Below are positions 15,485 through 25,355 of a stretch of 64,000 nucleotides of DNA, in pieces; the first letter of the stretch is position 1; each line of letters opens with the position of its first letter. Under the pieces are notes generated by a model. It was not told where the DNA came from and did not search any database. It saw only the letters and a list, made by a program, of their open reading frames with translations. Location: assembly GCF_004348445.1 (NCBI RefSeq), contig NZ_SMKV01000003.1:1-64000 (forward strand), in the 5' to 3' direction. The position numbers and the translations under genes were made by a program. The stretch comes from Saccharopolyspora aridisoli. GTDB taxonomy: Bacteria > Actinomycetota > Actinomycetes > Mycobacteriales > Pseudonocardiaceae.

Positions 15485-15618
15485 ATTTCCGGCGGCAAGA
15501 ACTTGTCGGAGCACCCACCGCCGAGTCCTTGTTGGTCCGGTGGTCGCTTCGCTCAGCGGTGCGCCTTGCGACGGCGTCTCGGCGTCTCACGGCTGCGCCG
15601 CTCGCGTGCTCTCTCCGG

Positions 15619-16248
15619 TCAGGCTGCGGGCAGGCGCAGGCCGTTGAGGCCGTTGCGGGCGTCGGTGAAGCGCTTGGCGACCTCGTCCCAGTTGACGACG
15701 TTCCACAGCTGCTTGACGTAGTCGGCCTTCACGTTGCGGTACTGCAGGTAGTAGGCGTGCTCCCAGATGTCGAACACCAGCAGGGGAGTGGTGGCGATCG
15801 ACAGGTTCGAGTGGTGGTCGCGCACCTGCTGGGTGATCAGCCGCTGACCGACCGGGTCCCACGCCAGCACGCCCCAGCCGTTGCCCTGGATCGTGGTCGA
15901 CACGGCCTCCATCTGGGCTCGGAACTTGTCGAACGAGCCGAAGTCCTGGTCGATGGCCGCGGCCAGCTCGCCCGTCGGCTTGTCGCCGCCGTCCGGGGAC
16001 AGGATCTTCCACCACACCAGGTGCATCGAGTGCCCGGCGAGGTTGAACGCCAGCGTCGTCTCCAAGCCGACGATCGAGGAGAAGTCGTTCTTGTCGCGGG
16101 CCTCGGCGATCTTGGTGATCGTGTCGTTCGCGCCCTTGACGTAGGTGGCGTGGTGCTTGCTGTGGTGCAGCTCGTTGATCTCCCCGGAGATCGCCGGCTC
16201 CAACGCCGCGTAGTCGTAGTCCAACTCCGGCAGCACGTACTCGGGCAC
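15619..16248 (-). CDS. sodA: Superoxide dismutase (Fe/Mn)
   Basis: This 209-residue enzyme dismutates superoxide. The four metal ligands are H28, H76, D160 and H164 (in the [18 protein letters not shown] and FDIWEHAYY segments). The sequence is close to the mycobacterial SodA type, including the His in QVRDHH that aligns with the Mtb second-sphere His145, so Fe is plausible but Mn cannot be excluded. The GTG at 16248 gives the normal N-terminus ([12 protein letters not shown]) and has GGGAGA upstream; no signal peptide is visible. A 17-bp dyad of Nur-box type lies 36 bp upstream. The ligase gene lies upstream in the same direction. Confidence 0.93.
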   Translation of the reverse strand: MPEYVLPELDYDYAALEPAISGEINELHHSKHHATYVKGANDTITKIAEARDKNDFSSIVGLETTLAFNLAGHSMHLVWWKILSPDGGDKPTGELAAAIDQDFGSFDKFRAQMEAVSTTIQGNGWGVLAWDPVGQRLITQQVRDHHSNLSIATTPLLVFDIWEHAYYLQYRNVKADYVKQLWNVVNWDEVAKRFTDARNGLNGLRLPAA

Positions 16249-16283
16249 CGAAGTCTCCCTCCGTAGTCGACACCTTCTTGCTG

Positions 16284-16300
16284 TTGCCACCATATGGCAA
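16284..16300. promoter_or_regulatory. Candidate Nur (nickel regulator) box at sodA
   Basis: TTGCCACCATATGGCAA is a perfect 6-5-6 palindrome matching the Streptomyces Nur box pattern tTGCaa-N5-ttGCAA at the conserved TTGC/GCAA ends. It lies 36 bp upstream of the sodA start in a 87-bp gap. In Streptomyces, nickel-bound Nur represses the Fe-SOD gene. Regulation here is inferred. Confidence 0.55.
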
Positions 16301-16335
16301 TTGATGAGGTGTGGCCACAGTCGTCCTGGGGAGTG

Positions 16336-17832
16336 TCAGCGGACCGGCCAGGTGTGGACTGGTTCGCCGTTGTCGGCGAGTTCGATGTAGCGGCGGAGCA
16401 TGGTCGTCAGCGCGGTGTGCCGGTCGGCGCCCTCGGACTCCAGGTGCGCGACCACGTCCCTCTGCCAGTTGGCGCCGTTCCGCCTGGCCAGCGAGCGCTG
16501 CTCGATGACCCCGAGGTAGCGGGTGCGGGCCTCGTCGGAGACGCCGCAGGCCCGCAGGCCCTCGTGAGCCATCGGGAGCAGTCGGCGCAGGACGAGTTCG
16601 TCAGGCGTGACCCAGCCGGATCCCGGCCAGTAGAGGTGCGCGTCGAAACCGTGCCGGGCCCCCGCGTAGAAGTTCTCCTCCGCAGCGGCGAACGACATCT
16701 GCGTCCAGAGCGGACGGTCCTGTTCGGTCAACGCGCGCTGGGCGCCGTAGAAGAACATCGCGTTCGCGACTACGTCGACCACCGACGGGCCCGCGGGCAG
16801 GACGCGGTTCTCGATCCTGAGATGAGGGACGCCCTCCACCAAGTCGTAGACCGGGCGGTTCCAGCGCCAGATGGTGCCGTTGTGCAGACGCAGCTCGTTG
16901 AGCTTCGGGGCGCGGCCGTTGTCCAGCGCGGCCACCGGGTCCTCCTCCTCGGGTTCCGGCAGCAACGCGGGGAAGTACCGGACGTTCTCCTCGAACAGGT
17001 CGAAGATCGAGGTGATCCACCGCTCGCCGAACCACACCCTGGGTCGCACGCCCTGGTTGCGCAGTTCCGTCGGACGGGTGTCGGTGGCCTGCAGGAACAG
17101 CGGGATGCGCGTCTCGTGCCAGAGCGCCTTGCCCAGCAGGAACGGCGAGTTCGCGCCGATCGCGACCTGCACCCCGGCCAGGCACTGCGCCGCGTTCCAG
17201 TGCGCGGCGAAGTCCTCCGGCGCGACCTGCAGGTGCAGCTGCACCGAGGTGCACGCCGACTCCGGCGCGATCGAGTCCGCGTAGGAGCGAAGCCGTTCCG
17301 AGCCGCCTTCGGCCAGCGGAACACCTTCCATGTCCAGCAGCATCTCCTCACCGCGAGCCAGGATGATCTGATCGTTGAGCAGCGAGTACCGCGGGTTGCT
17401 CGTCAGCGTGGACGGGTCGAAGTGCAGGCTTTGCAACGTCGGTAGAGCGCCGATCATGACGATCTTCGCTCCCGCGTCGTGCGCCCCGCCGTCGGCGCGC
17501 ACCAATGCCGCCCGCACGCCTTCCTCCAGACGCAGCGCGCTGTCTCCCGCGAGCACTCGCGGTTCGACGTTGAGCTCGATGTTCTGCTGCCCCAACTCGG
17601 TGGTGAAAATCGCTTCGCTGATTTTTCCCAGCACCACCGCGTTGTTCATCGACGGCTGCATGTGCTCGTCCACCAAGCACAATTCCATCTCCAGCCCCAT
17701 CTGTTGACGGGGGAAGGAGAATTCGCCATCGGCCAGCATCCGCGCCAGTGCGTCCAGGCCTCGTTGCATCTTGTTCCGATAGCGTTGACGATCGATCGGT
17801 TTGAAGGATCGATCGTCCACGTGCCGTCCCAT
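16336..17832 (-). CDS. Glutamate-cysteine ligase-like protein (GCS2 family)
   Basis: This 498-residue protein belongs to the glutamate-cysteine ligase family 2 / carboxylate-amine ligase group. MGLEMELCLVD near residue 45 is the typical first active-site strand, and LHNGTIWRWNRP with HLRIENRVLPAGP are downstream landmarks. It probably joins an amino group to glutamate with ATP. Actinomycetes make mycothiol, so glutathione synthesis is not the obvious role, and the true substrate is unknown. The ATG at 17832 has GGGGAG 6 bp upstream. It is upstream of sodA in the same direction, 87 bp away. Confidence 0.75.
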   Translation of the reverse strand: MGRHVDDRSFKPIDRQRYRNKMQRGLDALARMLADGEFSFPRQQMGLEMELCLVDEHMQPSMNNAVVLGKISEAIFTTELGQQNIELNVEPRVLAGDSALRLEEGVRAALVRADGGAHDAGAKIVMIGALPTLQSLHFDPSTLTSNPRYSLLNDQIILARGEEMLLDMEGVPLAEGGSERLRSYADSIAPESACTSVQLHLQVAPEDFAAHWNAAQCLAGVQVAIGANSPFLLGKALWHETRIPLFLQATDTRPTELRNQGVRPRVWFGERWITSIFDLFEENVRYFPALLPEPEEEDPVAALDNGRAPKLNELRLHNGTIWRWNRPVYDLVEGVPHLRIENRVLPAGPSVVDVVANAMFFYGAQRALTEQDRPLWTQMSFAAAEENFYAGARHGFDAHLYWPGSGWVTPDELVLRRLLPMAHEGLRACGVSDEARTRYLGVIEQRSLARRNGANWQRDVVAHLESEGADRHTALTTMLRRYIELADNGEPVHTWPVR

Positions 17833-18342
17833 GCCGTCTCCCCTTCATCGGCAGCACGTCAGCGCCCAGCGCTGGGGAAACCACCGTGACACATCCCCAC
17901 CTGGTGAGCCAGCGGCCAATGCGGTGTCAGCGGTCACCTCGATCCGCGCGCTCGCCCCGAAGCGGCATTCAGCCTTTTCGGCTCCGCTGAAGCGCGATGA
18001 AATCGGCCGCCGGGAGCAGAGCCGAGCGGTGTTCGGTGTTGTGCGCACCGGCAATCGGGGCAATGGCGGAGCCAAGCGGACGTCAACCAGTCCAACGGGA
18101 TCAACAGCGGTGCGGCATCACTCAGCGTCGCCCCCTCGTCTGTTGGGGCGAGAATTATCCCACCGCATTCGTTCGAGGAGTCGCTAACACCGCTGAGCGC
18201 ACTCGCCGCCTGAACAAATCGTCCACGCAAATCGGAAATGGGGCACAACGGCTCCGTTCCGCCTCATCCGCCGCTGAAGCGAACAAGGAGTGGAATGAGA
18301 TCGCCCCATTACGAGTCGTTCCTCGAACTCCGCCAGGTGGCA
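17833..18342. other. Long intergenic region, no gene seen
   Basis: About 510 bp between the divergent ligase and methyltransferase genes. Reading frames here have weak third-position bias and unconvincing products. Nothing structured was recognised before the repeat block that follows. Confidence 0.5.
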
Positions 18343-18489
18343 GCGGGGGAACCTTGCTGCCACCACCGCGGGCTTGCGACGCGAGTGCGGGAACCTTCCT
18401 GCCACTGCCGGTGGTCCGCGACCTGAGCGGGGAACCTCACTGCCACTCGCAGTGGTCTGCGGGGGTGAGCGGGGGAACCTTCCTGCCAC
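18343..18489. repeat. Four degenerate ~42-bp tandem repeats
   Basis: Copies begin at 18343, 18387, 18427 and 18469, with periods of 44, 40 and 42 bp. The shared core is GGGAACCTnnCTGCCAC. Copies 2 and 3 continue into short inverted repeats (CCACTGCCGGTGG; CCACTCGCAGTGG). A diverged copy, GGGAAGCTTCCTGTCACCACC at about 24933 (one base over the shared core), lies in the citA/pdxH gap. The block ends about 25 bp before the methyltransferase start. Spacing and degeneracy argue against CRISPR. Confidence 0.75.
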
Positions 18490-18514
18490 CGTCGCTCGCT
18501 GTGCGGATGGGACA

Positions 18515-19327
18515 ATGGCGGGCGTGGCGCACATGGTCGAGATCAGCGACGTGGACGATCCGCGGGTCGACGACTTCCGCGATCTGTCTCGCGCGGACCG
18601 CCGGCCGGACCGGCCTGGCGGGCGCGGTTTGGTGATCGCCGAGGGCGTGGTGGTGGTCGAGCGGTTGCTCGCCTCGCCGTACCCGGTCCGGGCGCTGTTC
18701 GGGGTTCGCCGCCGGGTCGAAGACCTGGCCGAGGCCACCGCCGAACTGGACGTTCCCGCCTACGTGGCCGACGCGGACGTGATGGCGCGGGTCGTGGGCT
18801 TCCACCTCAACCGCGGGGTGCTGGCCGTGGCCGATCGGACGCTTGCGGTCGACCCCGCCGAGCTCGTCGCGCGGTCGCGGCGGCTGGCCGTGCTGGAGGG
18901 CATCGGCGACCACGAGAACCTCGGCGCGCTGTTCCGCAACGCCGCGGCGCTCGGTGTGGACGGGGTGCTGCTGGGCGCCGGGTGTTCGGATCCGCTGTAC
19001 CGGCGCAGCGTGCGGGTGTCGATGGGACACGTGCTGCGGGTGCCCCTCGCGCACCTCGAAACCTGGCCCGGAGACTTGAAAATGCTGCGCGACAACGGTT
19101 TTCGGATCGCCGCGCTCACGCCGCGAGGGGGCTCGAAGTCTCTCCGCGACGCCGGACTCGACCAGGGGAAGGTCGCCGTCGTGCTGGGTTCGGAAGGTCC
19201 TGGGCTGACAGACGAGGCCATCGAGGCCGCCGACGTGGCGGTGCGGATCCCGATGGCAGGAGGCGTCGATTCGCTCAACGTCGCCACGGCCGCGGCCATC
19301 ACCTTCCACGCGCTGAGCGGGACCTGA
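18515..19327 (+). CDS. TrmH/SpoU-family RNA 2'-O-methyltransferase
   Basis: This protein of about 270 residues transfers a methyl group from SAM to a ribose 2'-OH in rRNA or tRNA. It has the three SPOUT motifs: IGDHENLGALFRNAAALG (with the catalytic Asn/Arg), VVLGSEGPGL and IPMAGGVDSLNVATAAAI, which form the trefoil knot. An N-terminal substrate-binding domain precedes them. It matches M. tuberculosis Rv0881. The start is uncertain: ATG 18515, GTG 18524 (7 bp after GACAAT) or ATG 18533. Its stop overlaps the next gene start by one base (TGATG). Confidence 0.85.
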   Translation: MAGVAHMVEISDVDDPRVDDFRDLSRADRRPDRPGGRGLVIAEGVVVVERLLASPYPVRALFGVRRRVEDLAEATAELDVPAYVADADVMARVVGFHLNRGVLAVADRTLAVDPAELVARSRRLAVLEGIGDHENLGALFRNAAALGVDGVLLGAGCSDPLYRRSVRVSMGHVLRVPLAHLETWPGDLKMLRDNGFRIAALTPRGGSKSLRDAGLDQGKVAVVLGSEGPGLTDEAIEAADVAVRIPMAGGVDSLNVATAAAITFHALSGT

Positions 19328-19926
19328 TGGACACCGGCTGGGAGCTGCACGCGCGGTCCGGCAGGGCCGTGCTGGTGCGCGGCGGCGGGACCGAGCACGA
19401 CCCGGCGCTGCTGCGCCTGCCCGAGGCGCTGGTCACGGCGCTGCACGAGTGGGCGGGTGTCGCGGAGCTCGTGCAGACCGGTAAGTCCGCGCAGACGGGC
19501 GAGATCGTGTCCCGTCGCGGTCGGCAGCTGGCGGTGCGCCTCGCCGCGGAGACGGGCGGTCGCGTCGGCTACGTCGACCCGTTCACCGGTGAGCTCGTCC
19601 AGATCGGGCGGACGCGTTCGGCGCAGGCGGTGCGTCGTCGCGGTGGACCGGTCGCGCCGGTGCCTCCGACGCCGTGGGGGACTGGGCTGACGATCAGCCT
19701 GATCGTCGCGGTGATCGTGGCGGTCACGCTCGCGGTGGTCTCGCAGGGCCTGGCCGACGTCAGCGGAGCACTCGCGGTGTTCGTCAACATCGCCATCGCC
19801 GCTGGGTTCGCGCCCTCGATCTGGCTGGGCCGCAACGTTCCGGTCTGGCGCTGGGTCGCGTTCGGCACCGCAGCGGGCCTCGTCGTCTCCTGGATCACCG
19901 GGCTGCTCAGCCTGCTCGGCGCGTAG
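19327..19926 (+). CDS. DUF2537 membrane protein
   Basis: This 199-residue protein has a soluble N-terminal part of about 115 residues, then three hydrophobic helices (roughly 120-140, 146-164 and 172-195). It corresponds to M. tuberculosis Rv0882 (DUF2537), of unknown function. The one-base overlap with the methyltransferase stop implies translational coupling. A strong hairpin follows immediately. Confidence 0.75.
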   Translation: MDTGWELHARSGRAVLVRGGGTEHDPALLRLPEALVTALHEWAGVAELVQTGKSAQTGEIVSRRGRQLAVRLAAETGGRVGYVDPFTGELVQIGRTRSAQAVRRRGGPVAPVPPTPWGTGLTISLIVAVIVAVTLAVVSQGLADVSGALAVFVNIAIAAGFAPSIWLGRNVPVWRWVAFGTAAGLVVSWITGLLSLLGA

Positions 19927-19930
19927 ACGC

Positions 19931-19965
19931 GAGAACGGCCAGGCCGCGGAGGCCTGGCCGTTCTC
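19931..19965. terminator. Bidirectional hairpin terminator
   Basis: A perfect 15-bp inverted repeat (19931-19945 and 19951-19965) with a 5-base loop lies in the 50-bp gap between convergent DUF2537 and sepH. It can terminate both. Confidence 0.85.
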
Positions 19966-19976
19966 GGCGGAACCGC

Positions 19977-20909
19977 TCAGCGGTGCGAGCGCACACCCAG
20001 CAGGACGTCTTCCCACGAGGGGACGATCGGGTGGTTCTTGCGGGGGCGCTTCGGGTCGGTCGTGGTGTCCTCCGCGGACTCGGAGTCCTGCCTGGCCGGG
20101 TTCTCGATCGGTTCCGGGGTCTCCAGGTCCAGCGTCGGTGCGGTCGGCTCGACGGCTGCCGGTTCCGGCGGTTCAACCCGCTGGAGCGTGGGCTCGACGC
20201 GTGCCGCCGGCGGCTCGGGCAGCACCGGTTCCGGTTCGGGGCCGACCTGGTCGGGAGCCGCCTGCTGGTCGAGCTGCAGCGCCTCGCGGGCCAGCTCGGT
20301 CACCGGGCGGACGGTGCGCAGCGGACGGTTCGGCGAGGGGTCGAGCAGGTCCACGGCGTGCTCGTCGAGCGAAGCGACGGTGCCGCCGTGCGCTCCCGGG
20401 TGGAAGACCCAGTGCGCGCTGTTCTCCGAACGGCCGGCCTGCCAGGCCAGCTGCACGACCCACTTGTTGTCCTCGCCGCGCCAGGCGTCCCAATTGGCCT
20501 CGGCGTAGTCGTGGCCGCGCATCCCGAAGGTGTGCGCGATGACCTCGCCCAGGGTCTGCACGTCGGGGCCGTCCTCCCGGACCGGGTGGGCGCGCTGCGC
20601 CATCTCCGCGATCTGGGCGCGTTCGAGCAGCACCGGGTAGGCGTAGCGCTCGATGCGGTGCTCGGGCAGGCCCGAGGTGGCCGCGATCTGTGCGACGGAC
20701 GCTCCGGAGCGGATGCGGGCCTGGATCTCGCGCGGCCGCATCTGCTGTTCCATCTCGATCTGCACCTGGCCCAGCCGGGTGAGGTCGCCGCGGGCAGCCG
20801 CGCGCAACCGCTCGTCGGCGGGCACGGTGAACCGCTCACCGTTCTCCGGGTCTTCGCAGATGACGGATTCACCGTCCTCGTCGAGCCCGACCACTCGCAG
20901 CGCTCGCAT
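19977..20909 (-). CDS. sepH: Septation protein SepH
   Basis: This 310-residue protein matches SepH, which stimulates FtsZ assembly during actinobacterial cell division. The N-terminal conserved (DUF3071) region includes a helix-turn-helix-like segment (PREIQARIRSGASVAQIAATSGLPEHRIERYA). A long Pro/Glu/Ala-rich disordered linker follows, and a short conserved C-terminal motif PSWEDVLLGVRS ends the protein. It matches Rv0883c in position. The ATG at 20909 has GGGAGG upstream. A dyad TGTCAC-N6-GTGACA lies 26 bp upstream of the start. Confidence 0.9.
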   Translation of the reverse strand: MRALRVVGLDEDGESVICEDPENGERFTVPADERLRAAARGDLTRLGQVQIEMEQQMRPREIQARIRSGASVAQIAATSGLPEHRIERYAYPVLLERAQIAEMAQRAHPVREDGPDVQTLGEVIAHTFGMRGHDYAEANWDAWRGEDNKWVVQLAWQAGRSENSAHWVFHPGAHGGTVASLDEHAVDLLDPSPNRPLRTVRPVTELAREALQLDQQAAPDQVGPEPEPVLPEPPAARVEPTLQRVEPPEPAAVEPTAPTLDLETPEPIENPARQDSESAEDTTTDPKRPRKNHPIVPSWEDVLLGVRSHR

Positions 20910-20934
20910 AACGCCAGCCTCCCGCCGACCTACA

Positions 20935-20952
20935 TGTCACCAAGCTGTGACA
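20935..20952. promoter_or_regulatory. Dyad upstream of sepH
   Basis: TGTCACCAAGCTGTGACA is a perfect 6-6-6 inverted repeat 26 bp upstream of the sepH start, in the 5' leader or promoter region. No regulator is assigned; the half-sites point the opposite way to the CRP consensus. Confidence 0.35.
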
Positions 20953-21059
20953 GTAACCCGGCGCGCCGCCTTGACGCGGGAGGCACGCCGGGTACTCGTG
21001 TCGTTCGTTGGTCGCCCTGTCGGCTTCGATCTTGCCCTATGCGGGCGGGTCGCGCGAAT

Positions 21060-21078
21060 GAGTTGAACTACTCAACTC
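21060..21078. promoter_or_regulatory. Dyad GAGTTGA-N5-TCAACTC
   Basis: A perfect 7-5-7 inverted repeat in the sepH-serC gap, about 150 bp upstream of sepH. It could be an operator or a short hairpin. Nothing else coding-like is seen in this 283-bp gap. Confidence 0.3.
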
Positions 21079-21138
21079 CAGCGAACATCACCCGGCGTGA
21101 TCAACTTCGTCGCGCATCGCGACCGTGGAATGGCAACG

Positions 21139-21180
21139 GCCGCCGAGGAAATCCGCATTTCACGAGATTTCCTCAGCGGC
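21139..21180 (-). terminator. serC terminator
   Basis: Arms 21139-21153 and 21166-21180 pair over 15 bp with one mismatch around a 12-base loop, 13 bp beyond the serC stop on its own strand. Confidence 0.7.
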
Positions 21181-21192
21181 CGCATAGCGCGA

Positions 21193-22557
<1,365 letters not shown>

Positions 22558-23514
22558 TCAGGCGAACCCGGGCGCTCCGCAGCACTTCTTGTACTTGCGT
22601 CCCGAACCGCACCAGCAGGTGTCGTTCCGCCCCGGCGGCCAGGGCAGGTACCGGCCGGCGTGCGCCTCCTCGAACACGAAGTCGTCCGGGGTCTCGGGGT
22701 CGCGGGGGTCGACTCCGCACGTTGCGGCGAACTCCTCCACGGTGGCGACCGTGGTGGGAACCAGGCAGGCGCCGGAGGCGATCTCCCCGAGCTCCCGCTG
22801 CACCGCGCGCCGGTAGTCCTCGTGACTCGTGCCCTCGTTCCACCACTCCGGGTGCTCTCGCACCGAGCGGTCGAACTCCTCGGCGCTCCACAGCGGTAAC
22901 GGGTAGAGGGTGAGCGAGAGGTTCCCCTCCTCGTCCACCAGACCGGCGAGGTCGCCTCCGGTGCCGGACAGCGGCTGGTTCTCCTCGCGGACCTCCTCGC
23001 CATGATCGAGGCACCGCTGGAGGAACTCGTCCATCGCATCGGCGGGCAGGCCGGAGTCCTTGCGCGTCTGCCAGCGCTCCAGGAGGAGGTCGAAGCCCTG
23101 GTCGGTCGGCTCCAGGAGCTCGTCGAGGGACGGAACGATGTGGGTCGCGCCCGCGTTGAGCCAGCGCAGACCCTCGGGGATGTCGCCGGTGGTGGCGTAG
23201 CCGACGTGGATGTCCATGTAGGTCATCGCGACCTTGCTCGGCTTCCGGCGCAGCTCCTCGAGCAGCGGCGCGGCCTCGTCGGCGCGTCCGTGCGTGAGCA
23301 GGTACGAGGTGTAGGCGCCGCGCCCGCTGAGCGGCCCGGCGTCCTCGTCGAGGTCGAACGCCCTGGTCAGCGCCGAGTGCTCGCGCTCGTGCTCGCCCGC
23401 TGCGTGCCAGTGCTCCGCCGCCTGGACCAGTTCGACGCACGGGTTGTCGCTGACCGCGGCATCCTCTTCGAGGGCCGCGGCGTACTGGACGTGCAGGTTC
23501 GCCGAATCGGTCAC
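22558..23514 (-). CDS. SEC-C zinc-motif protein
   Basis: This 318-residue acidic protein ends with a SEC-C metal-binding motif (CWCGSGRKYKKCCG), the zinc hook also found at the end of SecA. The first half has TPR-like helical repeats (for example AAEHWHAAGEHEREHSALTRAF), suggesting a protein-interaction scaffold. No enzyme motif is seen and the role is unknown. It starts with GTG. It lies between serC and citA in the same direction but with gaps of 225 and 52 bp. Confidence 0.7.
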   Translation of the reverse strand: MTDSANLHVQYAAALEEDAAVSDNPCVELVQAAEHWHAAGEHEREHSALTRAFDLDEDAGPLSGRGAYTSYLLTHGRADEAAPLLEELRRKPSKVAMTYMDIHVGYATTGDIPEGLRWLNAGATHIVPSLDELLEPTDQGFDLLLERWQTRKDSGLPADAMDEFLQRCLDHGEEVREENQPLSGTGGDLAGLVDEEGNLSLTLYPLPLWSAEEFDRSVREHPEWWNEGTSHEDYRRAVQRELGEIASGACLVPTTVATVEEFAATCGVDPRDPETPDDFVFEEAHAGRYLPWPPGRNDTCWCGSGRKYKKCCGAPGFA

Positions 23515-23566
23515 GCCGTCAAGGTATCCCCCGGTGGGTCAGCCACGCGGCCGACCCACCACGGGC

Positions 23567-24679
23567 TCACACCGGGGCGACGATCTGAGTGACGGTGTCC
23601 CAACCGGCCACGTCCTGCGGCGAGCGCGGGGCCGGGCCGATGTACTGCGCCGACGGCCGGACCAGGCGTCCGGTCCGCTTCTGCTCCAGGACGTGCGCCG
23701 ACCAGCCCGCTAGCCGGGCCGCGGTGAACATCGAGGGCATCATCGCCGGCGGGACCGCGGCGAAGTCCAGGACCACGGCGGCCCAGAACTCGACGTTCGT
23801 CTCGATCTGGCGGTCAGGTCGCCTCTCGCGCAGCTCGGCCAGCGCCGCCTGCTCCAGCTCGCGGGCCACTTCGAAGCGAGGGGCCTTCAACTGGTCGCAG
23901 GTGTTGCGCAGGACGCGGGCGCGCGGGTCCTCGGCGCGGTAGACGCGGTGGCCGAAGCCCATCAGCCGGTCACCGCGGTCGAGGATGTCGGCCACCACGC
24001 GACGGGCGTCACCGGTGCGCTCGACCTCCTCGATCATCGGCAGCACCCGGGCTGGGGCGCCGCCGTGCAGCGGGCCGGACATCGCGCCGACCGCGCCCGA
24101 CAGGCAGGCGCCCACGTCAGCGCCGGTGGAGGCGATGACCCGGGAGGTGAAGGTCGAGGCGTTCAGGCCGTGCTCGGCGGCCGACACCCAGTAGGCGTCC
24201 AGCGCCTGCACGTGAGCGGGGTCCGGTTCGCCGCGCCACCGGGTGAGGAACTGCTCGGTGGCGGTCGTGGCCTCGGCGATGCGCGCGTGCGGGACCGGCG
24301 CCTGGTCGCCGCGCGCGGACTGGGCGATGTAGGACAGGCCGAGGGAACAGGCACGGGCGAGCTGCTCGCGCACCTGCTCGCCTTCGATGTCGAGCACCGG
24401 CTGGAAGCCGAATTCGGGCGCGGTCATGGCCAGCGCGGCCTGCGCGTCCGCCCGTACGTCACCGGTGCGCACCGGCAGGGGGAGGTCCTCGGCGAGCGGC
24501 AGTCCGCCGCCGAACCGGCCGTCCACCAGCAGCGTCCAGATATCTCCGAAGGAGACCGTGCCCACCAGGTCCTCGATGTCCACGCCTCGGTAGCGCAGCG
24601 CGCCACCGTCGCGGTCGGGTTCGGCGATTTCGGTCTGGAAGGCGACAACGCCTTCCAAACCGGGCCGGAATTCGCTCAT
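23567..24679 (-). CDS. citA: Citrate synthase 2 (CitA type)
   Basis: This 370-residue enzyme condenses acetyl-CoA and oxaloacetate. Catalytic His residues are seen in SGPLHGGAP and MGFGHRVYR, with the usual C-terminal region around NVEFWAAVVLDFAAVP. It is shorter and clearly distinct from the gltA-type enzyme 10 kb away, and corresponds to M. tuberculosis Rv0889c. The ATG at 24679 has GAGG and GGAG upstream. The upstream region is unusually AT-rich and contains a dyad, suggesting dedicated regulation. Confidence 0.9.
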   Translation of the reverse strand: MSEFRPGLEGVVAFQTEIAEPDRDGGALRYRGVDIEDLVGTVSFGDIWTLLVDGRFGGGLPLAEDLPLPVRTGDVRADAQAALAMTAPEFGFQPVLDIEGEQVREQLARACSLGLSYIAQSARGDQAPVPHARIAEATTATEQFLTRWRGEPDPAHVQALDAYWVSAAEHGLNASTFTSRVIASTGADVGACLSGAVGAMSGPLHGGAPARVLPMIEEVERTGDARRVVADILDRGDRLMGFGHRVYRAEDPRARVLRNTCDQLKAPRFEVARELEQAALAELRERRPDRQIETNVEFWAAVVLDFAAVPPAMMPSMFTAARLAGWSAHVLEQKRTGRLVRPSAQYIGPAPRSPQDVAGWDTVTQIVAPV

Positions 24680-24804
24680 AGCTGCCTCGTCTCCTGGTAG
24701 TAGGGGGCGCTCGTGCGCACGGCTGGGCGACGTGGCGGGGTGTGAGCCAACGGTGCACCCCGGGCGGAAGAAGTAGCAATGGCGCCTTGACGGGAAAAAA
24801 TTCC

Positions 24805-24819
24805 AGGTTGAGTTGACCT
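24805..24819. promoter_or_regulatory. Imperfect dyad upstream of citA
   Basis: AGGTTGAGTTGACCT pairs at 5 of 7 positions per arm and sits about 130 bp upstream of citA within an AT-rich tract. It may be a regulator site; none is assigned. Confidence 0.3.
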
Positions 24820-25002
24820 GCGGTGAATGGAACATTTTGCACCACGGTGAAAAATCTCGGAAAAATTGCTGTTCCGCAAGCTGGAGTTCCGGGGTGGACG
24901 TGAGGGCGTCGATCGTCCCGCCCGGCGCGCACGGGAAGCTTCCTGTCACCACCACGACGTGCGCATGAGGGCGCGATCCGTTCGAACCCCGCCGAGCGCC
25001 GG

Positions 25003-25191
25003 GTGGCCGACGGCCGCGAACACCTCGTCGAACCCTCTCACCATCCGGACGTCGAGGACCTTGACGCTCCCGCGGTGGTGGAGTGGGATGAGCGAGAGGT
25101 TCCCCTGCTCTTCACGCAGCGCAACGGCTGTTCGGGTGACGTGGAGCCGTTGTGGGAACGATCACTGCATCGGTTGCGGAATCGATCGTGA
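25003..25191 (+). CDS. Possible small hypothetical protein
   Basis: A 62-codon frame from GTG 25003 has about three-quarters G/C at third positions and an acidic, His/Glu-rich product (begins VADGREHLVEPSHHPDVEDL). There is no clear ribosome-binding site and no recognised family. It may be a remnant or chance frame in the pdxH leader. Confidence 0.25.
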   Translation: MADGREHLVEPSHHPDVEDLDAPAVVEWDEREVPLLFTQRNGCSGDVEPLWERSLHRLRNRS

Positions 25192-25355
25192 CCTATCGTC
25201 GATTCGGCTCCCGTTCCGATCCCGTTTACCGTCGTAACGAATGGCCGATGCGCGCCTCGCGCGCGTCGGCCTCGTCCAACCCGTACCGTCCGGCGCCGAG
25301 CCGGAGTGTCGAAGTCGAGTCGTGCCGTTCGTCGGACGAGTCAGGGAGGAAGAGG

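Larger units (their letters stand above)
24680..25355. other. citA/pdxH intergenic region
   Basis: This 676-bp gap separates divergent citA and pdxH. Its citA side (24776-24890) is markedly AT-rich for this genome. AGGTTGAGTTGACCT at 24805-24819 is an imperfect dyad. A diverged copy of the 18.4-kb intergenic repeat lies around 24933. One possible short gene (25003-25191) is listed separately. Confidence 0.5.

Noticed and set aside
17934-18248. Minus-strand 104-codon frame in the 17.8-18.5 kb gap
   Set aside because: No ribosome-binding site, poor codon bias and no recognisable domain.
18343-18489. CRISPR array
   Set aside because: Repeats are degenerate, spacers are not distinct sequences of equal length, and no cas genes are present.
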